A stretch of DNA of 64,000 bases, taken from an uncultured Spirochaetales bacterium. Lineage in GTDB: Bacteria > Spirochaetota > Spirochaetia > JAFGXN01. Made by a program: the position numbers and the translations under genes. Where the stretch lies: NCBI GenBank assembly GCA_949289575.1, contig CASEOG010000001.1, positions 212,671-276,670 of the forward strand, written 5' to 3'. Shown here one piece after another: positions 49,242-58,587 of this stretch. The notes beneath the pieces were generated by a model that saw only the letters and a program-made list of their open reading frames with translations, searched no databases and was not told the origin of the DNA. Position 1 is the stretch's first letter. The number at the start of each line of letters is the position of its first letter.

Positions 49242-52062
49242 CGTTCTTCTCCTTATCGAAAATTTGCTTTAAAAAATGACCCGTATAGGATTCCTGCACT
49301 TCCGCCAGCTCCTCGGGCGTTCCGCATGCCACAAGATGTCCTCCGGCCTCTCCGCCTTCGGGGCCCAAATCAATCAGGTAATCGGCCTGCTTAATTACAT
49401 CGAGGTTATGTTCGATCAGAATAACCGTATTGCCCCGGTCGGCAAGAAGCTGAAGTATCTCCAGCAGCTTGGCAACATCGGCAAAATGAAGTCCGGTTGT
49501 CGGCTCGTCGATAATATAAACCGTATTTCCCGTATTCTTTTTTATCAATTCGGAAGCCAGTTTAATCCGCTGCGCCTCGCCTCCCGAAAAAGTCAGTGCG
49601 GATTGTCCGAGACTGATATAATCCAAACCGACATCGGCCAGTGTTTTGATTTTCCGATGAAGTGCGGGATGTTTCTCGAAAAACACAAGCGCTTCGGCAA
49701 CCGTCATCTCGAGAATATCGCTGATATTTTTTCCTTTATAACGGATTTCCAACGTTTCCCGATTGTAACGTTTGCCCTTACAGACATCGCATGTGATATG
49801 GACGTCGGGAAGAAAGTGCATCTCGATTGTATTGACGCCGTCTCCGTTACAGTTTTCGCAACGTCCGCCGGCCACATTAAACGAAAATCGCCCCGGCTGA
49901 TAACCTCTGGCCTTCGACTCGGGAAGAGAGGCAAACAAATCCCGAATCTCGGAGAAAAACCCGACATAGGTAGCCGGATTCGACCGGGGCGTTCTTCCGA
50001 TAGGGCTCTGATCGATATTGATAATTTTATCGGTGTACTCCATCCCGTCAATCCGCGTATAAGCCCCCGTTTTCAGTCTTGTACCGTTCAGACGGTTGCT
50101 GAGCGCGGGATAAAGAATCGTCTCGAGTAAACTCGATTTGCCGGAACCGGAAACACCCGTAATGACGGTAAATGTCCCCAACGGAATCGAAACATCGATT
50201 GATTTTAAATTGTTTTCGGCGGCGCCGACAATCGTCAGATTCCGCCCGTTCCCCGAACGGCGGATACGGTGAGATTCGACCTTCAACGCTCCGCTCAGAT
50301 AGCGGCCGGTCAGACTCTCGGGAACTTTCATGACTTCGTCGGGGGTTCCTTTTGCGACGATGTAACCGCCGTGCACTCCGGCTCCCGGCCCCAGGTCGAC
50401 AAGATAATCGGCCTCCCTCAATGTCTGCTCGTCATGCTCAACCACAATCAGTGTATTCCCCAAATCGCGAAGCGACTTCAAAGAATCGATCAGTTTCTGA
50501 TTATCCCGCTGATGCAGTCCGATTGACGGCTCATCCAAAATATACAAGACTCCGGTCAGATGAGAGCCGATCTGCGTTGCCAGTCGAATCCGCTGTGCTT
50601 CCCCCCCGGAGAGTGTTCCGGCGCTCCGTTCGAGCGTCAGATAACCGAGTCCGACATTATTCAGAAAGAGCAGACGTTCACGAATTTCTTTCAGAATCTG
50701 AAAGCTGATTTTCTCTTCCGTTTCCGTCAGTTTCAGCTCGTCAAAAAAACGTTTCGATTTTTCGACCGAAAGCCGGCACAGTTCGTGGATATTCATTCCG
50801 CCGACCGTCACCGCCAACGCCTCCGGCCGCAGCCGCCGTCCGCCGCAGCCCGTACAGACTTCGCTTTGCATAAACTGCTCGTACCACGATTTTACATTGG
50901 CGTACTGCCCCGGTTCGTAATAACGGCGTCTCAAATCGGGAATGATGCCCGGAAACGGCTCATTATACTCAACCCGCGAATGGCGGTGACGGGAAACAAA
51001 AGAAACCTTCAACGGCCTGCCGCCGCCGTACAACAGCATCTGCCGAATCTCCGGCGTGAGGTCGCCGAAAGGCGTGTCCGTCGAAAACCCGTATGCTTCC
51101 GACAAGGCCGCCAGCCACGCCTTCAGCCACTGGGAATCCTTCCCCGGAACAATTGCCCCTTCGCTCAGCGACAGAGACGGATCGGGCACCACCCGTTCCG
51201 GCACAAAATCCATCGTCATTCCGATACCGGCACAATCGGGACAGGCTCCGTACGGATTATTAAAAGAAAAGAGCCGCGGCTGCAGCTCGGGCATTCCGAT
51301 ACCGCAGTGCACGCAACCCGCTTTTTGCGAAAAAATCCGGCTTTCCCGATCGCCGCAATCGACACGGACAATCCCGTCGGCCAGCGAAAGTGCCGCCTCC
51401 ACCGATTCCGCAACCCGATGCCGGCTTTCTTCCGACAAAAGAATGCGGTCGACAATGATATCGATATCATGTTTGAATTTCTTGTCGAGAGTGATCTCTT
51501 CGTCAAGCATCCGGATCTCGCCGTCGACCCGGGCTCTCACAAATCCGGATGCGGCCGCATCCTGGAAAATTTTTTTAAACTCCCCTTTTCGCCCCATAAC
51601 CACCGGAGCCGAAACGACAATCCGGCTCCCTTCCGGATAGGCAAGAATCACATCGATAATCTGATCGACCGACTGCTCCCGAATTTCACGGCCGCATTGC
51701 GGACAATGCGGAATCCCGATACGGGCAAAAAGCAATCTGTAATAATCGTAAATTTCGGTAACCGTACCGACTGTCGAACGGGGATTTTTATGTGTGGTTT
51801 TCTGTTCGATACTGATGGCGGGCGAAAGACCCTCGATATAATCGACTTCCGGTTTATCCAACCGCCCCAAAAACTGCCTGGCATAGGCCGATAAAGATTC
51901 CACGTAGCGGCGCTGTCCTTCGGCAAAAACAGTATCAAACGCAAGAGAAGACTTGCCGCTTCCGCTGACACCGGAAACAACAATCATTTTATCACGCGGC
52001 AATTCCAAATCGATATGTTTTAAGTTATGCTGGGAAGCCCCTTTTATTACAATTTTATCCAT
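49231..52062 (-). CDS. uvrA: excinuclease ABC subunit A
   Basis: A 943-residue DNA damage sensor of nucleotide excision repair; it works with UvrB and UvrC. Two ABC ATPase modules carry Walker A VVSGVSGSGKSSLAFDT near 30 and TVITGVSGSGKSSLLETI near 630, with signatures LSGGEAQRIRLATQIG and FSGGEAQRIKLASELI. Zinc sites are present at CPQCG.., CVHCG..CPDC and CENCNGDG..CDVCKGKR. The length is normal. The -10 TATAAT lies only 9 bases before the ATG, so the mRNA leader is at most a few bases. lptD overlaps its end. The uvrA-lptD neighbourhood is, as I recall, shared with T. pallidum. Confidence 0.97.
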   Translation of the reverse strand: MDKIVIKGASQHNLKHIDLELPRDKMIVVSGVSGSGKSSLAFDTVFAEGQRRYVESLSAYARQFLGRLDKPEVDYIEGLSPAISIEQKTTHKNPRSTVGTVTEIYDYYRLLFARIGIPHCPQCGREIREQSVDQIIDVILAYPEGSRIVVSAPVVMGRKGEFKKIFQDAAASGFVRARVDGEIRMLDEEITLDKKFKHDIDIIVDRILLSEESRHRVAESVEAALSLADGIVRVDCGDRESRIFSQKAGCVHCGIGMPELQPRLFSFNNPYGACPDCAGIGMTMDFVPERVVPDPSLSLSEGAIVPGKDSQWLKAWLAALSEAYGFSTDTPFGDLTPEIRQMLLYGGGRPLKVSFVSRHRHSRVEYNEPFPGIIPDLRRRYYEPGQYANVKSWYEQFMQSEVCTGCGGRRLRPEALAVTVGGMNIHELCRLSVEKSKRFFDELKLTETEEKISFQILKEIRERLLFLNNVGLGYLTLERSAGTLSGGEAQRIRLATQIGSHLTGVLYILDEPSIGLHQRDNQKLIDSLKSLRDLGNTLIVVEHDEQTLREADYLVDLGPGAGVHGGYIVAKGTPDEVMKVPESLTGRYLSGALKVESHRIRRSGNGRNLTIVGAAENNLKSIDVSIPLGTFTVITGVSGSGKSSLLETILYPALSNRLNGTRLKTGAYTRIDGMEYTDKIINIDQSPIGRTPRSNPATYVGFFSEIRDLFASLPESKARGYQPGRFSFNVAGGRCENCNGDGVNTIEMHFLPDVHITCDVCKGKRYNRETLEIRYKGKNISDILEMTVAEALVFFEKHPALHRKIKTLADVGLDYISLGQSALTFSGGEAQRIKLASELIKKNTGNTVYIIDEPTTGLHFADVAKLLEILQLLADRGNTVILIEHNLDVIKQADYLIDLGPEGGEAGGHLVACGTPEELAEVQESYTGHFLKQIFDKEKNAEN

Positions 52063-52071
52063 TTTATTCCC

Positions 52072-52100
52072 ATTATACAGATATCAAAGAGATATTTCTA
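52072..52100 (-). promoter_or_regulatory. promoter of uvrA with a very short leader
   Basis: A perfect -10 TATAAT at 52077-52072, a 17-base spacer and a moderate -35 TAGAAA at 52100-52095. No LexA-type SOS box is obvious. Confidence 0.55.
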
Positions 52101-52116
52101 TATAACGGGAGAAAAT

Positions 52117-53193
52117 TCAACCGATTTTTCCGGCAGCGATTTCATTCCACTTATTGGATGCTTTTTCCCGATATTCGGCCTCGGGAGAATATCGGGCGGT
52201 CAGCCAGAAAAAATTCTGCGCATTCTGCCAATCCCCCGATAAATAGAGTGCTTCCCCCATCCTGTAGAACGTCCCGAAAAGATCGACGGACGTCATAAAC
52301 CGAAGCATATAATCGTTTCTCAACGCTTCCGCCAGGACGCTTTCCACGGACATCTCCGTATCGGTATAAGCAACATTCGGAATCTCTTCCATCAGAACAC
52401 TCAACGAGGCAACAATATGGAGAAGATAATACCGGATTGCCGATTCGTAATCTTCCGATTCGGTGTAACGATCGCCTGCCAAACGGTACGATTTCAAAAA
52501 AGAATCTCCCGTACGCCGGTAAAGTTCCATCGTTTTATCCAAACCGTTTTTTCTGAAAGAGGCATAAATATCGTTTATAAATGTTTTTCCCCGATCGGAA
52601 TTCAAAAAAGCATTATACGAATTCAGTTCTCCGAAAGCCTTTGCCAGCCCCTCCCGATTATCGGTTCTGATGTACAATTCAATCAGAAAATAATAAATTT
52701 CATAGATGGAAGTATCGGATCCGAACGACACGGACTGCTCGAGGGCAATTTTGTAATTCCGTTCGGCAAGTTCGAATTCGCCTTCAATCTCTAAAATTCG
52801 GGCCATCATGACATAGACTTCCGGATTTTTCGGCTGATACCGGTACTCCTGAAAAAGATTGGCCAGTCTTATCCTGTCGAATTCGGATAAATCGGTCTTA
52901 ACCCGAAAGAAGGTCTCCTCCTCAATCAAAGTTGTCTCAAAAAAGGCTAAATCGGTGTCGTAGACAATAGCCTCTTTCAATTCCGCGACATCCTCTTTCG
53001 TCAATCGGTCGGGCAACGAGTCGGCCGTAATATTTTCGATAGCCAGACATTTACGGAAACATATCATCGCATTTCCGTAGTCTCTGTTTTCGAAATAATT
53101 TTTTCCGCGCTCCAGCTGCATCCAGACCGGTTCGTTCTGTGCAAAAAGCGCTCCGTTTATCAGCAATAACAAGAAAATAAGAATCGGTTTCAA
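52117..53193 (-). CDS. exported TPR-like protein
   Basis: A 358-residue exported protein. The signal peptide MKPILIFLLLLINGALFAQ ends in an AxA-like site. TPR-type helical repeats lie near 28-60 (RGKNYFENRDYGNAMICFRK), 115-155 (PEVYVMMARILEIEGEFELA) and 315-350 (FYRMGEALYLSGDWQNAQNF), with a longer helical region between. It has no lipobox and no enzyme motif. It overlaps ispG by 4 bases (ATGA), so it is translated with ispG, though no functional link is evident. A gene of this kind next to ispG (gcpE) is, as I recall, also present in T. pallidum. Confidence 0.75.
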   Translation of the reverse strand: MKPILIFLLLLINGALFAQNEPVWMQLERGKNYFENRDYGNAMICFRKCLAIENITADSLPDRLTKEDVAELKEAIVYDTDLAFFETTLIEEETFFRVKTDLSEFDRIRLANLFQEYRYQPKNPEVYVMMARILEIEGEFELAERNYKIALEQSVSFGSDTSIYEIYYFLIELYIRTDNREGLAKAFGELNSYNAFLNSDRGKTFINDIYASFRKNGLDKTMELYRRTGDSFLKSYRLAGDRYTESEDYESAIRYYLLHIVASLSVLMEEIPNVAYTDTEMSVESVLAEALRNDYMLRFMTSVDLFGTFYRMGEALYLSGDWQNAQNFFWLTARYSPEAEYREKASNKWNEIAAGKIG

Positions 53194-54227
53194 AATTTTT
53201 CTATCTCCTCTGTCAGCAAAGCCAACGCTTCCGATTGACTGACCTTTTTATATAATCGGCCTTTTTTGTAAAAGAGTATAGCATTTCCGGCGCCTGTCAG
53301 CCCGATATCGGCATCGGCCGCCTCCAACGGCCCGTTGACCTCGCATCCCATGACGGCCACCGTTATCGGCTTACTGTAGCGGTAGAGTAATTCCTGCACC
53401 TGCGACGCAAACCGGTTGTCGGCATCAAACCGCGCACGGCCGCACTTCGGGCAGGAGACCAGCTTCGGCATCGGCGCCCCTTTTCCGCAAGCCCGCAAAA
53501 TTTCGACACCGGTCATCACCTCATCGCGGCAGCTGCCGGAAATCGACACCCGCAGTGTCTCGCCGATGCCTTCATTCAGCAAACGGGACAACGCCAATGT
53601 ACTGCGGATAACGGACGATATCAGCGGACCGGCTTCGGTGACGCCGATATGAAGCGGATAATCCCACCGATCGCGGAAACGGCGGTTGGCTTCCACCGTA
53701 CCTTCCGGATCGGAAAGTTTTAAAGAAAAAAGGGCATTTCGGAATCCGTATTTTTCGAGTATTTCGATTTCTTCTTCCGCGGCGGCCAAGGCGGCTTCCA
53801 CCTTATCCAGCCCGCGGTATTTGACAGGCAGCGATCCGCCGTTAATGCCGACACGAATCGGGATATCCGCATCCGTACAGGCATGCAGAACGGCGGCAAT
53901 TTTATCTTCGGTTCCGATATTGCCCGGATTGATTCTGACCTTGGAAACACCGGCACCCAACGCGGCCAGTGCCAGCCGGTAATCGAAATGAATATCGGCC
54001 ACAACCGGCATGATGCCGGCAGCGCAAATCTGTCTTAAAGGTTCGATTGAAGCTTCGTCGGGAACGGCAAACCGAATCATCCGGCATCCCAAATCCCGAA
54101 CGGCCCGCATTTCCGCCAGCAGCCGCTCCGTATTTTCCGCCCGCAACGGAAGCTTTCCCATCGTCTGCACGGAAACGGGAGCGTCTCCCCCGATAACGAC
54201 ATGTCCGACTTTTACTGAACGTACCAT
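53190..54227 (-). CDS. ispG: 4-hydroxy-3-methylbut-2-enyl-diphosphate synthase IspG (GcpE)
   Basis: A 345-residue [4Fe-4S] enzyme that reduces MEcPP to HMBPP, the sixth step of the MEP pathway begun by dxs. It starts RSVKVGHVVIGGDAPVSVQT. Cluster ligands are Cys259 and Cys262 (SCPKCGR) and Cys294 (VMGCEVNGP), with Glu301 or a nearby Glu as fourth ligand candidate. The usual NGPGE reads NGPLE. The TIM-barrel segments VADIHFDYRLA and VRINPGNIG are present. There is no Shine-Dalgarno; the promoter at 54234-54262 would start the transcript at the ATG. The exported TPR gene overlaps its end. Confidence 0.95.
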   Translation of the reverse strand: MVRSVKVGHVVIGGDAPVSVQTMGKLPLRAENTERLLAEMRAVRDLGCRMIRFAVPDEASIEPLRQICAAGIMPVVADIHFDYRLALAALGAGVSKVRINPGNIGTEDKIAAVLHACTDADIPIRVGINGGSLPVKYRGLDKVEAALAAAEEEIEILEKYGFRNALFSLKLSDPEGTVEANRRFRDRWDYPLHIGVTEAGPLISSVIRSTLALSRLLNEGIGETLRVSISGSCRDEVMTGVEILRACGKGAPMPKLVSCPKCGRARFDADNRFASQVQELLYRYSKPITVAVMGCEVNGPLEAADADIGLTGAGNAILFYKKGRLYKKVSQSEALALLTEEIEKF

Positions 54228-54233
54228 ACCGTT

Positions 54234-54262
54234 ACTCTAACACAATTCAGCCGAAATCGCAA
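54234..54262 (-). promoter_or_regulatory. promoter of ispG, implying a leaderless mRNA
   Basis: A -35 TTGCGA at 54262-54257, a 17-base spacer and a -10 TAGAGT at 54239-54234, with the ATG 6 bases later. The -10 is only moderate. Confidence 0.5.
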
Positions 54263-54280
54263 GGCGATTTTTTTCCGGAA

Positions 54281-54310
54281 AAAAACCTCTGCCGGCGGCA
54301 GAGGTTTTTC
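54281..54310 (-). terminator. intrinsic terminator of the V-ATPase operon
   Basis: A 9-base stem (ACCTCTGCC/GGCAGAGGT) with a 3-base loop at 54285-54305, extended by A/T pairs, and a T run on the minus strand. It lies 27 bases after the atpK stop. Confidence 0.85.
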
Positions 54311-54336
54311 TTCTTTATTTACCGAAACCGTTTCGG

Positions 54337-54852
54337 TCAGCAGAGAAAAGAAGCAACAGCGGCGGCAGCCGTTTCGACAGCCTCGACCGCAGCGGCCGCA
54401 TCGACACGCGGAGCCTGGGCGACAACGGTCAGCATCAGCGCCATAACGAAAATCGCAACCGTTTCGATAATACCGAGAACGATAATGTAGTTGGCACCGC
54501 CTTTACCGGTTTCCGCATAAGCGTCGCAGGCGCACGCCGCGGCTTTTCCCTGCGCATAAGCCGAAGCCCCTATTCCGATTCCGCCGAAAACGCCGGCACC
54601 CAAAATAAACCACGGATCGACCGTCGCAATATTCGGCAACAGAGAAGCCAAAATCAAAACGAATCCGTACAGGGTCTGCGAAAGCGGGAAACCGCAGTAA
54701 ACAACCAGCATAAAAGGAGCCGGTTTGTTCTGCTGATAACTTTTTTTCCATGCGCCGATGGCGGACTGAGCGGCCGCTCCGATCCCCATTGCCGACCCGA
54801 AAGCAGCCAGCGCCAGCGAGGCTGCAACACCCAAATAACCAAAATTAAACAT
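54337..54852 (-). CDS. atpK: V-type ATPase rotor ring subunit K
   Basis: A 171-residue membrane protein with four helices, the double-hairpin form of the c-ring subunit. Only the last helix has the ion-carrying Glu (Glu130 in GIIETVAIF). Compared with Enterococcus NtpK (Thr64, Gln65, Tyr68, Gln110, Glu139), this protein has Ser58, Gln59, Tyr62, Gln101 and Glu130. That is the pattern of a Na+-binding ring. After the last helix is an Ala-rich tail of about 25 residues ending in Cys, which is unusual. It is the last gene of the operon, 9 bases after atpI, and a strong terminator follows. Confidence 0.93.
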   Translation of the reverse strand: MFNFGYLGVAASLALAAFGSAMGIGAAAQSAIGAWKKSYQQNKPAPFMLVVYCGFPLSQTLYGFVLILASLLPNIATVDPWFILGAGVFGGIGIGASAYAQGKAAACACDAYAETGKGGANYIIVLGIIETVAIFVMALMLTVVAQAPRVDAAAAVEAVETAAAAVASFLC

Positions 54853-54861
54853 AAAATCTCC

Positions 54862-56682
54862 TTATTCCTGATTGGTTTTCGTATTTTTAAACGGCTGGTA
54901 CTTAATGCCCACCCATTGCTGCCCCAAATGTCCGGCAAATTCCAGCAAATTCAGTCGAACCGCATGAACGAGAATTGCCAGCACTCCCAACATCATATTC
55001 AATCCGTGACCGAAAATCAGAATCAAAGCTCCGAAAATCACTCCCGGCACCCCCAGCGACTCGGAGAGGTTTCCCGCCATTGATGAAAAGGCCATTTCGA
55101 TTTGAAAAGAGGCCAGTCCGACGGCAAACAGACGAATATAACTCATAATATCGGAAAACATACTGACCGTATTCAGAAAGGTCGAAACGATACCGACCAG
55201 CCCCTTCCCGATATTTTTGAAAAAATGTTCGTCATCCTGTTTCCCGAACAGAATCAGAAAAAGAACCCCGACCCCGATCAGACCGTAAGAGACTGTCAGC
55301 ATCGGTTTCTTCAGAATCAGCATCAGAATCAGGTTAAACATTCCCAGACAGACAAAGAGCCACCCCAGTTCGGTAAAGGCTTTTACCCGGGGTTTCTCCT
55401 TTAATCCGCGGAAAAAACTCCAGATGTGGGCGATCGAAATCTGTACCGTTCCGATGAAAAAACTGAGCCATTTGACGGTATCCGCCGATTCCGGTCCGAA
55501 CGCATCGAGTGCCGGAACGGTAATCGCCTTCAACGGAGCCCATTCGGCCAGTGTTTGAGACGCAAACCAGTTTCCCGACAACGCCCCCCACACCATCGTG
55601 CAGAAGCTGAGCCAGGCGAAAAGCACGGTGACCGGAGAGACTTTTCCCGTTTTTTTGCGCGACACAACGGCCGCCCCCAGCGATCCGGCCAGAAAAATCA
55701 GTCCGTACCCGGCATCACCGATAATCATCGCAAAGAAAAGCGAAAAGAAAAAAAGGAAAAATCCGTTGATATCCGACTCTCTGTAACCGGGAACCGTTCC
55801 CAGAAAATCGAAAACAGGCTGAATCAGAGAGACGATTTTTCCGTTTTTGATTTTTGTCGGAACCGGATCCTCTTCTCCCGGATCATCGAGGATCAGTCCG
55901 ACCGTATTGTCGCGGCAAACCTGCTTCAGGATGTCGACGCCGTCGACAGGCACGAATCCGACCAGATAAGCAACGGAAGCATCGCCTCCGGCGCCGTCCC
56001 GATATGTCTCGAATTCGATTCCGGCTGTCAGTTCATCGGCGTACCGCCGCAAGGCCGGAACCGCTCCGGCATAAGAAAGAATGCGCTGCCGGGCCGCCTC
56101 CGTCAGGCGCTCGTTTTCCGCGATTTTTTCGCGATACCGGCTCAACGAATATTCCGGCACCGGAAATTCGAGGCCGTCGATTTCCTCATCGCAATTCAGC
56201 AGCGCCACAGCCGCTGTTTTTTTCGACTTTCTCAGAATCAGATAGGGTACCGTTTCCGGCAACCCTTTCAGCTGCGCCTGTGTCAGCGTAAACAACCGGA
56301 AACGGAGTCCGGCTTTTGCCAACTGCTCCCATTCTTCGGGCGAAAAATCCCCCCACGGCTCCAGCGCCGTTACAACCGTCCGATAGCGGTTGGATTCCTC
56401 CGTCAGCCGGATGATTTCGGCATTCATTTCGGAAATCACCGAAACCGCTTCTTCGGGGTCGTATTTCCGCCCGGCGGCAGCTTTGTTTTTCCCGGCATCC
56501 GACAAGAGCGCGATCGCCAGCATCGTCTGTTCTTTCAGCTGCCGCAAAGATTCGACGGAAGATGTTTCCGGCGGTTTGACCGGCGTCAGATGAACCACTC
56601 CCGCCTCCCGAATTTTTTCGAGAGCCTCCGTTTTCCCGGCCGTCTTCATAAAAAGGATGGCTTTTTTCATCTCAACTATCAT
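54862..56682 (-). CDS. atpI: V-type ATPase stator subunit I (a subunit)
   Basis: A 606-residue membrane subunit that forms the ion half-channels. The N-terminal cytosolic half (about 1-310) has the coiled coils that bind the peripheral stalks. The C-terminal half (about 310-600) has seven or eight membrane helices, starting near FLFFFSLFFAMIIGDAGYGL. The helix with the conserved Arg reads MSYIRLFAVGLASFQIEMAF near 520. The ATG overlaps the atpD stop by 4 bases. The length is close to the T. pallidum type subunit. It works with AtpK in ion translocation. Confidence 0.94.
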   Translation of the reverse strand: MIVEMKKAILFMKTAGKTEALEKIREAGVVHLTPVKPPETSSVESLRQLKEQTMLAIALLSDAGKNKAAAGRKYDPEEAVSVISEMNAEIIRLTEESNRYRTVVTALEPWGDFSPEEWEQLAKAGLRFRLFTLTQAQLKGLPETVPYLILRKSKKTAAVALLNCDEEIDGLEFPVPEYSLSRYREKIAENERLTEAARQRILSYAGAVPALRRYADELTAGIEFETYRDGAGGDASVAYLVGFVPVDGVDILKQVCRDNTVGLILDDPGEEDPVPTKIKNGKIVSLIQPVFDFLGTVPGYRESDINGFFLFFFSLFFAMIIGDAGYGLIFLAGSLGAAVVSRKKTGKVSPVTVLFAWLSFCTMVWGALSGNWFASQTLAEWAPLKAITVPALDAFGPESADTVKWLSFFIGTVQISIAHIWSFFRGLKEKPRVKAFTELGWLFVCLGMFNLILMLILKKPMLTVSYGLIGVGVLFLILFGKQDDEHFFKNIGKGLVGIVSTFLNTVSMFSDIMSYIRLFAVGLASFQIEMAFSSMAGNLSESLGVPGVIFGALILIFGHGLNMMLGVLAILVHAVRLNLLEFAGHLGQQWVGIKYQPFKNTKTNQE

Positions 56683-57284
56683 ACGTCGGCCGTCCTTGTC
56701 AGTTTCTTTTTGGCAATCTTTCCGCGGACCACTTCCGAAGTCTGCTGATCGCCCAAATAAACCGATATTTTTTTGATAATTTCTTTCGTTTCCGGAATCT
56801 TGACCTTCTCGAAGAGGTTGACCCGCTGCGTTGCCGTCTGCAGTTCGCGGTTCAGAATCGCAATCTGCTCGTTCAGCACTTTGATTTCCATATCGAGCGT
56901 GATGACATCCCGCATCTTTACGATTGCTTTATCAATCCACAGCGGTGTCAGATAGAAATCGTACGAAGGCTGCACGAAATCGACTCCGTCGAACAGAGGA
57001 ATCCGAATACCGGCAATATTCCCTTCGCCGCGCCGGATCTGCGTAACAGTCAGCCATTCGGGATTCAGCCGAAACGAATCGCCGAAAACGGCAATCCAGC
57101 TTTTGAATTCGGCTTCCAGCTGCTTCTTTTTCCCGAACACATCGGCTGCACGGGCTTCGATTGTTCTGATTTCGGTCTGAAGCTGCTGCTTTTTCAGCTG
57201 GAGTGTCGGCAGATAACGAACGAACATTTTCAGACGGTCTTTCTGCTTTTTCTGTTCGTTTTTCGTCAGTTTAAACTTTGCCAT
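56679..57284 (-). CDS. atpD: V-type ATPase central-stalk subunit D
   Basis: A 201-residue coiled-coil subunit of the rotating central stalk. It starts AKFKLTKNEQKKQKDRLKMF and ends in a long helix (QIAILNRELQTATQRVNLFE). Both ends form the antiparallel coiled coil inside the A3B3 ring, with a short mixed region near 90-115. Despite the symbol, it is not related to the F-type AtpD beta subunit. It lies 3 bases after atpB and overlaps atpI by 4. Confidence 0.93.
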   Translation of the reverse strand: MAKFKLTKNEQKKQKDRLKMFVRYLPTLQLKKQQLQTEIRTIEARAADVFGKKKQLEAEFKSWIAVFGDSFRLNPEWLTVTQIRRGEGNIAGIRIPLFDGVDFVQPSYDFYLTPLWIDKAIVKMRDVITLDMEIKVLNEQIAILNRELQTATQRVNLFEKVKIPETKEIIKKISVYLGDQQTSEVVRGKIAKKKLTRTADV

Positions 57285-57287
57285 TCT

Positions 57288-58586
57288 CTAGCCCTCTTTC
57301 GGCCAAAACTTCTCAATCAGCTCGGTTTTGATTCCGGTTTCCTGCTTGTCGAAACATTCCGCCAGCATTTTCCACCCTTCATCGAGTGCCTCTTCCAGCG
57401 GAATATTCACCGAGAGGTTCATCATCTTCGATTCGAAAAGATAGCCGTATTTCAGGAGTTTTTCATCCCATCCCGACAAAGAAAAACCCATCGATTTTTT
57501 TTCGAGTGTATCTTTATAGGAAGCATACAGCTTAATCATCGCATCCATAATTGTCCGATGATCTTCGCGGGTCTTCGCGTTTACCTGCTGTTTCAACCGG
57601 GACAGCGAACCGAACGGCTCGATGCGTCCGCCTTTCAGATAATACTGCCCTTCCGTGATGTACCCGGTGTTATCGGGAACCGGGTGTGTCACATCGTCTC
57701 CCGGCATGGTGGTTACCGCCAAAATGGTAATCGATCCGGCACCGTCGATATCGACCGCTTTCTCGTAACGGGATGCCAGCTGGGAATAGAGATCTCCCGG
57801 ATAACCGCGGTTGGACGGAACCTGTTCCTGTGTAATCGAAATTTCTTTTTTGGCATCGGCGAAGTTGGTCATATCGGTCAAAAGTACCAGAACCCGTTTG
57901 CCCTGCAGCGCAAATTTTTCGGCAACGGCCAGCGAAATATCGGGCACCATCAGACATTCGACTGTCGGGTCGGATGCCGTGTGAATATACATAATCGTAC
58001 GCGACAACGCCCCTCCCTCTTCGAGAGTTTCTTTAAAGTAGAGGTAGTCGTCGTATTTCAATCCCATACCGCCGAGAATGATCATATCGACTTCGGCCTG
58101 AAGGGCAATCCGCGCCAGCAGTTCGTTATAAGGTTCTCCGGAAATCGAAAAAATCGGCAGTTTCTGCGATTCGACCAGAGTATTGAAAAGATCGATCATC
58201 GGAATTCCGGTTCGAACTATTTTACTCGGCACAATTCTTTTGGCCGGATTAAATGAAGGGCCGGCAATGGTAATCAGATTTTCGGAAAGCGCCGGACCGT
58301 TATCGCGCGGCTCCCCGGAACCGGTAAAGACGCGCCCCAACAGATTGTCCGAAAACGAAACCCTCATCGGGTTGCCCAAAAACCGCACGGAATCTCCGGT
58401 CGAAACCCCGCGGCCGCCGGCAAACACCTGCAGCGACACCATATCCCGATCGAGTTTAATGACTTCCGCCAGTGACGTTCCGAATGACGTGGTGATTTCG
58501 GCCAGCTCGCCGTAGGCGACATTCTTCGCTTTTACCGTAATCACGTTTCCCGAAATCGATTCGATCTTGCTGTAAATTTTGTCCAT
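57288..58586 (-). CDS. atpB: V-type ATPase non-catalytic subunit B
   Basis: A 432-residue subunit of the A3B3 head. It has the RecA-like fold but no Walker A: the corresponding loop reads [20 protein letters not shown] near 147-166. Typical B segments are [54 protein letters not shown] and [17 protein letters not shown]. It contributes the Arg finger to the catalytic sites formed with AtpA. GGAGGT overlaps the end of atpA, and the ATG follows its stop by one base. Confidence 0.96.
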   Translation of the reverse strand: MDKIYSKIESISGNVITVKAKNVAYGELAEITTSFGTSLAEVIKLDRDMVSLQVFAGGRGVSTGDSVRFLGNPMRVSFSDNLLGRVFTGSGEPRDNGPALSENLITIAGPSFNPAKRIVPSKIVRTGIPMIDLFNTLVESQKLPIFSISGEPYNELLARIALQAEVDMIILGGMGLKYDDYLYFKETLEEGGALSRTIMYIHTASDPTVECLMVPDISLAVAEKFALQGKRVLVLLTDMTNFADAKKEISITQEQVPSNRGYPGDLYSQLASRYEKAVDIDGAGSITILAVTTMPGDDVTHPVPDNTGYITEGQYYLKGGRIEPFGSLSRLKQQVNAKTREDHRTIMDAMIKLYASYKDTLEKKSMGFSLSGWDEKLLKYGYLFESKMMNLSVNIPLEEALDEGWKMLAECFDKQETGIKTELIEKFWPKEG

Positions 58587-58587
58587 C

